The translations under genes and the position numbers were made by a program. 64,000 nt of DNA from Anaerolineaceae bacterium (GTDB lineage Bacteria; Chloroflexota; Anaerolineae; Aggregatilineales; Phototrophicaceae), in assembly GCA_020634135.1 (NCBI GenBank), contig JACKCG010000007.1:226039-290038 (forward strand), in the 5' to 3' direction. Below the pieces are notes generated by a model. It made no database searches and was not told the DNA's origin. It saw only the letters and a list, made by a program, of their open reading frames with translations. Shown one piece after another: positions 60,207 to 64,000 of this stretch; the first letter of the stretch is position 1; each line of letters opens with the position of its first letter.

Positions 60207-60565
60207 TATCCGTTTTCCTTTGCTCGACTGGCATTCATGGTCTCATACATCGCTTTAACAGCTTCCATTAATGCTAGCGCCGACTCAGAACTCATATTGC
60301 GGGCGGCGCGAAGTTGAATTGACAAATCGTTTTGGTCAGAATCTTCGTCTGAAACTAAGAACTCTCCGGGGTGAATGTCTAGCCATTTAGATAAGATAAA
60401 CAACGTATGCCAATCTGGAGGAAAATGTTCTCTTTCAATACGTGATAGGGTAGAAATACTAAGTTGTAACTCCTGTCCTATGTCACGTAACGTTCGCATA
60501 CCTCGTTTTTCGCGCACAAGTTGAGCCAGCCTTTGAATATCAAACCTAAATCCCGCAACATGCAT
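60206..60565 (-). CDS. XRE-family helix-turn-helix repressor
   Basis: This 119-aa protein has an N-terminal HTH (RTLRDIGQELQLSISTLSRI, about residues 24-43). The C-terminal tail (SIQLRAARNMSSESALALME) may be the interaction or cleavage region for the adjacent ImmA-type protease. ATG 60565 has AAGG eight bases upstream. The region in front carries a predicted promoter (TTGTCA, 16 bases, TATACC on the minus strand) overlapped by a palindrome, so autorepression is likely. It is divergent from the nuclease-helicase genes at 60681, which it probably also controls. Confidence 0.87.
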   Translation of the reverse strand: MHVAGFRFDIQRLAQLVREKRGMRTLRDIGQELQLSISTLSRIEREHFPPDWHTLFILSKWLDIHPGEFLVSDEDSDQNDLSIQLRAARNMSSESALALMEAVKAMYETMNASRAKENG

Positions 60566-60627
60566 TTTTTATACCTTCCCGTTCGACTTGTGCAACAAGG
60601 GTATAAAAATTACCCTAAGAATGACAA
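60566..60627. promoter_or_regulatory. xre promoter with palindromic operators
   Basis: On the minus strand TTGTCA (60622-60627) and TATACC (60600-60605) are 16 bases apart. The palindrome GGGTATAAAAATTACCC (60599-60615, arms GGGTA/TACCC) covers the -10 box. A perfect 10-bp inverted repeat TTTTTATACC/GGTATAAAAA occupies 60566-60575 and 60600-60609; its left arm touches the xre start codon. A TATAAT at 60635-60640 may be the -10 for the rightward gene. Confidence 0.6.
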
Positions 60628-60680
60628 TTAACGCTATAATATAATAAGTATGAGGTATTTCTTCAAGGTAATCGGATAAA

Positions 60681-61859
60681 ATGAGTGATTATGTGCGAAC
60701 TGATGGACTAAACTCACAAGGTAATAAACAGAATATATTCGTTTTACTGCTCATTGGGCTAAGTTATAATCTGGAGCATAGCCTGTCTGGAGCGGTATCA
60801 CCCACACTGCGTCATGCGTTAAATCATCTCGCAATCGAGATGCAGGCAGAATTCCCAAAGACACTCACAACCTTTTTTAAGAAGTGTGAAGAGCCTGTCG
60901 ACAGCTGGTTTCCCTACCCCATTCCCCCTGAATTCAACCCTCAATCCAGTTTACTTTACGACGGTACACTTAGTGAGGAAGCGCAAGAATACTGTTTCTA
61001 CATCACCGAGCGCATAGGTGTTTCCACGAGACAGCAACATAACCTTCCACAATCAGCGCTCGACAATCTGCTTATTCTTGACACTTTAGATCGCCTTCGG
61101 CATGAAGACGATCGAAGTGCTGCACAAAAATATTATGTATCTTTAAGAAGTTTTCTCATTAGTCATTCATGGATTACCGGTCGCCATGTTCGGGAAACGG
61201 ATTTTGATTACGCATTACAGGAAGAAATTGTAAAATTTTATGAAGAGTCACCGGTTCAAGCAGGCGATGATGTCTATACTTGCGATTATTGTGGCATATT
61301 GCAGTTTCGCGATGGTCGGTTGTATGGTATCAAACCTGATTATTGTTATGACCATCCAATCAACGCGCCGCATGTTCATCGTGAACGCGCCCCGCACAAT
61401 CTGCGCCGCCTAAGAGTGGGCATTCATCTCCGGACGTTTTTGCCTGGGCAGGCAGAATTACGCCTTTTCGACTGGGCAGATGATCTGCGGGCAGATTATC
61501 CAGATTTTATTGATGAGCCTGAAAGATACCCTGGGCTGGATGCCTGTGATTTGTGTTTGACGTTCAGTGATGGAGAGATATGGGGAATTGACGTAAAAGA
61601 TCATAAATCACCGCATTCACTTACACCTCATATTCAACCGATTTATGGCGAATATACGCACACATTTTATGTCATTCCTGATCGGCGGATCGAAGCAAAC
61701 TCTGAGTATATGGAGGTACTAAAGGGAAAAGTTGGACATCTGCCGGGTAATCTCCAAGTCGAAGGTGAAACCGATTTTCGATACCGCGTTGAGACCAAAC
61801 TTGAGCAGTTGCGCAAAAAAGCGACCCGTTCCCGTAAGCAGCAAAAGGGTAACTTTTAA
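60681..61859 (+). CDS. Zn-ribbon plus PD-(D/E)XK-type nuclease, likely pPIWI-RE island REase
   Basis: This 392-aa protein has a helical N-terminal region of about 190 residues. A zinc-ribbon-like motif follows: Cys201-x2-Cys204-x17-Cys222-x2-His225 (TCDYCG ... YCYDHP). A PD-(D/E)XK core follows: Asp287/Asp290 in GLDACDLCLTFSDGEIW and Asp304-Val-Lys306 in GIDVKDHKSP. These match restriction-endonuclease-like folds. Its stop overlaps by one base the start of a DinG-like helicase, the same pairing as in the three-gene pPIWI-RE systems I know from the literature. Predicted role: cutting DNA of invading elements together with the helicase and a PIWI-RE protein. It is divergent from xre/immA and clearly AT-richer than genes to the left. 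Confidence 0.7.
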   Translation: MSDYVRTDGLNSQGNKQNIFVLLLIGLSYNLEHSLSGAVSPTLRHALNHLAIEMQAEFPKTLTTFFKKCEEPVDSWFPYPIPPEFNPQSSLLYDGTLSEEAQEYCFYITERIGVSTRQQHNLPQSALDNLLILDTLDRLRHEDDRSAAQKYYVSLRSFLISHSWITGRHVRETDFDYALQEEIVKFYEESPVQAGDDVYTCDYCGILQFRDGRLYGIKPDYCYDHPINAPHVHRERAPHNLRRLRVGIHLRTFLPGQAELRLFDWADDLRADYPDFIDEPERYPGLDACDLCLTFSDGEIWGIDVKDHKSPHSLTPHIQPIYGEYTHTFYVIPDRRIEANSEYMEVLKGKVGHLPGNLQVEGETDFRYRVETKLEQLRKKATRSRKQQKGNF

Positions 61860-64000
61860 TGTACACGACATCCATCGCATTCAATGAGCTGGTTAACGCA
61901 TTTGCTAAACTTCCTGGTTTGTCCTGTCGCCTTGCGCGACTGCTCATCCATGTGGAAATGACACTGATGCTGGCAGAAGAAATGGGGCTGGAAGATGAGG
62001 CCGTTGTTGTCGGGTGGGTATTGCTCAGTCGGACACCTCTGCGTCACCCCACACTTGCTGGGCTATCCTCAGAACAGCGCCGGATGCAGGCAAATGCTGC
62101 TCAGCTTGTGCCGTACAGTTCACGATTTGCTTGGGTGAGCGCCTTGACCCGTTACGCGGCTATCACGACAGAACATCGTCTGTATGACATTCAAAAGGTA
62201 CGTCTGGATGAACAAATCATTTCTGTCTGTCGTAGAAAGCCACTGCCAGACCCCTATCGTTTTGAGCAATATCGCAACATTCTCTTGTCCTTCTTGCCAT
62301 TCTATCAACGGGCGCAGCATTATCCTAAACCCGATAAACTGTACCAGGTTAGTATTCATATCGAAGGCACAGTGGCACAAGGCACTGTTCGTTTTTCCGA
62401 AGACCTTGCTGCGTATGCCAATCAAATTGATAAGAATTGGCTCACAACCCCGCGCTGTAGACAACCTTTTACAATTCGTCTATCAGAGTTAAAACAAACA
62501 GCCGAATGGCTGGATAGTCGTGAACAGGCACTCGACAAACGGGTTCATTGGCTTAAAGACTTTAGTAATCTGCGTTTCCGTCATGTTCAAAATGGATGTG
62601 ATCTAGCTCATGAAAAAGCCGATCCGATCCTGACAATTAATGGTGTATTTAATCTGGCAGGCATGGTGGCATCAGGAAAAACAACTCTTGCCAAGCTCAT
62701 AATTGTGCATACCTTGCTATCAGATAACGATAGGCGCATTACATTGGTTGTTGGAGATACTCATACCGCTATCCAGATGGCACACGAGTTTAATCAGTGG
62801 TTTGGTGTTGACCCGGCAGGTGAGCAGTGCCTTGCTGTGTCTCTTTTGGGTAGCAGTCAGCGTGAAGTTCATCTCAATCGCCTATTAAATTCCCGTGAAT
62901 ACCAAGAAAGCAGACGGCAAAACCGCCCACATTATGGCGAACGCTGGTTGAATCCAGTATGTCCTCTTCTGTCGCTCATTAATTGGGATATATCCGAACC
63001 TATCCACGTGCCTGCCGGAAAAGAACCATGCGAGCGTCTGAAAAACATCCCGGCCACAAAGAAAGAAAAACCACATACCCATCTTTGCCCGTTTTTCGCT
63101 ACATGTCCTTCAAAACAGATGCAGCGCGATATGGCTATGGCAAAGGTTTGGATTACAACGCCTGGTGCGCTTTCGCAAGGGTCCTTACCCCGTCATCTGG
63201 ATGCTCGCATCGGTAAACTAGGCGATCTCGTCTATGAACAGTCTGATTTGGTGATTGTGGATGAAGTTGAAACAGTGATGAACTGGTTCGATCAGGTATT
63301 CGCCCACCAGGTGCAGCTTAGCAATGGAAGTGATGCTTTATTTGATCGTCTTGATCCTCAGGTATCGGAGTTCCTGAGGGTGAATCGATCACCTGAAACC
63401 GAACCGCACCGCTGGATTATTACGCAGCGTTATTCTGTCAACGCACTGACCGCTATCTTAAGCTCTATCAATAATGAGCCATACAAACATACCCTGCGGC
63501 GCTGGGTGAAACGGGGTTACTTCACGCCTAATGGGCTGGCGTATCGGCTTTCGCGGCGGCTGGCGGGGTTAAAAGAATGGGATAGTGAAAAGGTGCCACC
63601 CCATATCCGGCGTGAAAATGATGATAAAACGGCTGCGGTTTTCCGGTATTTCGAGGAATTGCTCAATCAATATGATGATGTGCTGCGTATTCCACTGCCA
63701 GAAGATCCGCAGCAGGCAACACCTGTGTCCGAACTGGCACGAATTTTGCAAATCATCAATAACTTGTCTGATGATGTAGCTGATGAAAGCGTTCAGTTCG
63801 CCTGTCACCGTTGGATTAGACAAACGATCCCGGACATTGAAGATCGTTTGAGCAACTTAAGGCAGGCATTAGAGACCAGCACTGATAAATTTGAGCAGGA
63901 ATATTTGGAGCGGGATTTTGATAAATCGCTCGATACCCTGGCCTTACGACTTCAATTCCTATTGAACGTCTCGCTGTTGGATCGTCATACTCAAATCGTT
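61859..64000 (+). CDS. DinG/XPD-like helicase of a putative pPIWI-RE island (partial, runs off the window)
   Basis: The frame is open from ATG 61859 to the window edge (714 codons) with no stop. An N-terminal domain of about 250 residues leads to Walker A NLAGMVASGKTTLAK (Lys274). Four cysteines follow at 368, 391, 410 and 416 (VCPLL, EPCERL, HLCPFFATCPS), placed between Walker A and Walker B like the 4Fe-4S cluster of DinG/XPD helicases. Walker B is VIVDEVETVMNW with DEVE at 468-471. AAAAGGG lies upstream of the start, and the gene overlaps its predecessor by one base. It should unwind DNA or R-loops for the defence system. The third gene (PIWI-RE) is expected just beyond 64000. Confidence 0.75.
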   Translation, partial: MYTTSIAFNELVNAFAKLPGLSCRLARLLIHVEMTLMLAEEMGLEDEAVVVGWVLLSRTPLRHPTLAGLSSEQRRMQANAAQLVPYSSRFAWVSALTRYAAITTEHRLYDIQKVRLDEQIISVCRRKPLPDPYRFEQYRNILLSFLPFYQRAQHYPKPDKLYQVSIHIEGTVAQGTVRFSEDLAAYANQIDKNWLTTPRCRQPFTIRLSELKQTAEWLDSREQALDKRVHWLKDFSNLRFRHVQNGCDLAHEKADPILTINGVFNLAGMVASGKTTLAKLIIVHTLLSDNDRRITLVVGDTHTAIQMAHEFNQWFGVDPAGEQCLAVSLLGSSQREVHLNRLLNSREYQESRRQNRPHYGERWLNPVCPLLSLINWDISEPIHVPAGKEPCERLKNIPATKKEKPHTHLCPFFATCPSKQMQRDMAMAKVWITTPGALSQGSLPRHLDARIGKLGDLVYEQSDLVIVDEVETVMNWFDQVFAHQVQLSNGSDALFDRLDPQVSEFLRVNRSPETEPHRWIITQRYSVNALTAILSSINNEPYKHTLRRWVKRGYFTPNGLAYRLSRRLAGLKEWDSEKVPPHIRRENDDKTAAVFRYFEELLNQYDDVLRIPLPEDPQQATPVSELARILQIINNLSDDVADESVQFACHRWIRQTIPDIEDRLSNLRQALETSTDKFEQEYLERDFDKSLDTLALRLQFLLNVSLLDRHTQIV

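Noticed and set aside
1..64000. tRNA, rRNA, CRISPR array, insertion sequence or integrase
   Set aside because: I looked for cloverleaf-like segments, regularly spaced repeats and transposase or integrase motifs and found none that I could support.

Overview
The window looks like a chromosomal segment of a Chloroflexota-type bacterium, probably an Anaerolineae-like lineage. This is an inference from gene content: a GH57-based glycogen cluster, paired NatAB-type ABC permeases, many GT-C membrane glycosyltransferases, a Ser/Thr kinase with a multi-pass tail, and HyuB and creatininase genes. No rRNA, tRNA or other taxonomic marker is present. Most of the window has moderate to high GC and dense coding. 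From about 59.2 kb to the right edge it becomes visibly more AT-rich.

Layout. 0-1.7 kb: a small membrane protein and a SIS-domain sugar isomerase. 1.87-10.9 kb: glycogen metabolism, with a GH57 branching enzyme, GlgA, GlgC and a second GH57-type protein overlapping or closely spaced, a free-standing CBM48 protein on the other strand, and GlgP. 11-14.4 kb: an ABC exporter (one ATPase, two permeases). 14.4-15.26 kb: a long non-coding gap with two mini-ORF candidates. 15.3-19.2 kb: a single-domain response regulator, a TPR/SLT lipoprotein and two unknown genes. 19.3-20.6 kb: a multiply frameshifted amidohydrolase pseudogene. 20.8-25.7 kb: a B12-type radical SAM protein, an M23 peptidase and a sensor-kinase-like protein without the phosphoacceptor histidine. 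25.7-34.7 kb: a tight leftward operon of response regulator, NERD-like membrane protein, AddB, AddA and a membrane protein. It diverges from a paralogous response regulator plus a soluble histidine kinase (34.9-36.6 kb). 36.7-44.8 kb: cell-surface and polysaccharide functions (sugar-dehydrogenase-like propeller, two GT-C proteins, and a small protein/methyltransferase/sulfatase-fold cassette). 45-47.5 kb: a creatininase divergent from an orphan HyuB. 47.6-53.3 kb: a 1061-aa protein of unknown function convergent with a Ser/Thr kinase. 53.4-54.8 kb: an O-antigen-ligase-like protein. 54.9-59.2 kb: a copper module (CsoR-family repressor with two palindromic operators, a TauE/UreH-like protein fused to a cupredoxin domain, CopZ, CopA).

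The right end (59.7 kb onward) is the most interesting part. An XRE repressor/ImmA metalloprotease pair diverges from two genes overlapping by one base. The first has a zinc-ribbon-like motif followed by a PD-(D/E)XK-like nuclease motif. The second is a large helicase with Walker A, a DEVE box and four cysteines positioned like a DinG/XPD iron-sulfur cluster; it runs off the window. This gene pair matches what I know of the three-gene pPIWI-RE conflict system, whose PIWI-RE gene would lie just past base 64000. A palindrome overlaps the predicted xre promoter. The whole block looks like an acquired defence island under repressor/protease control.
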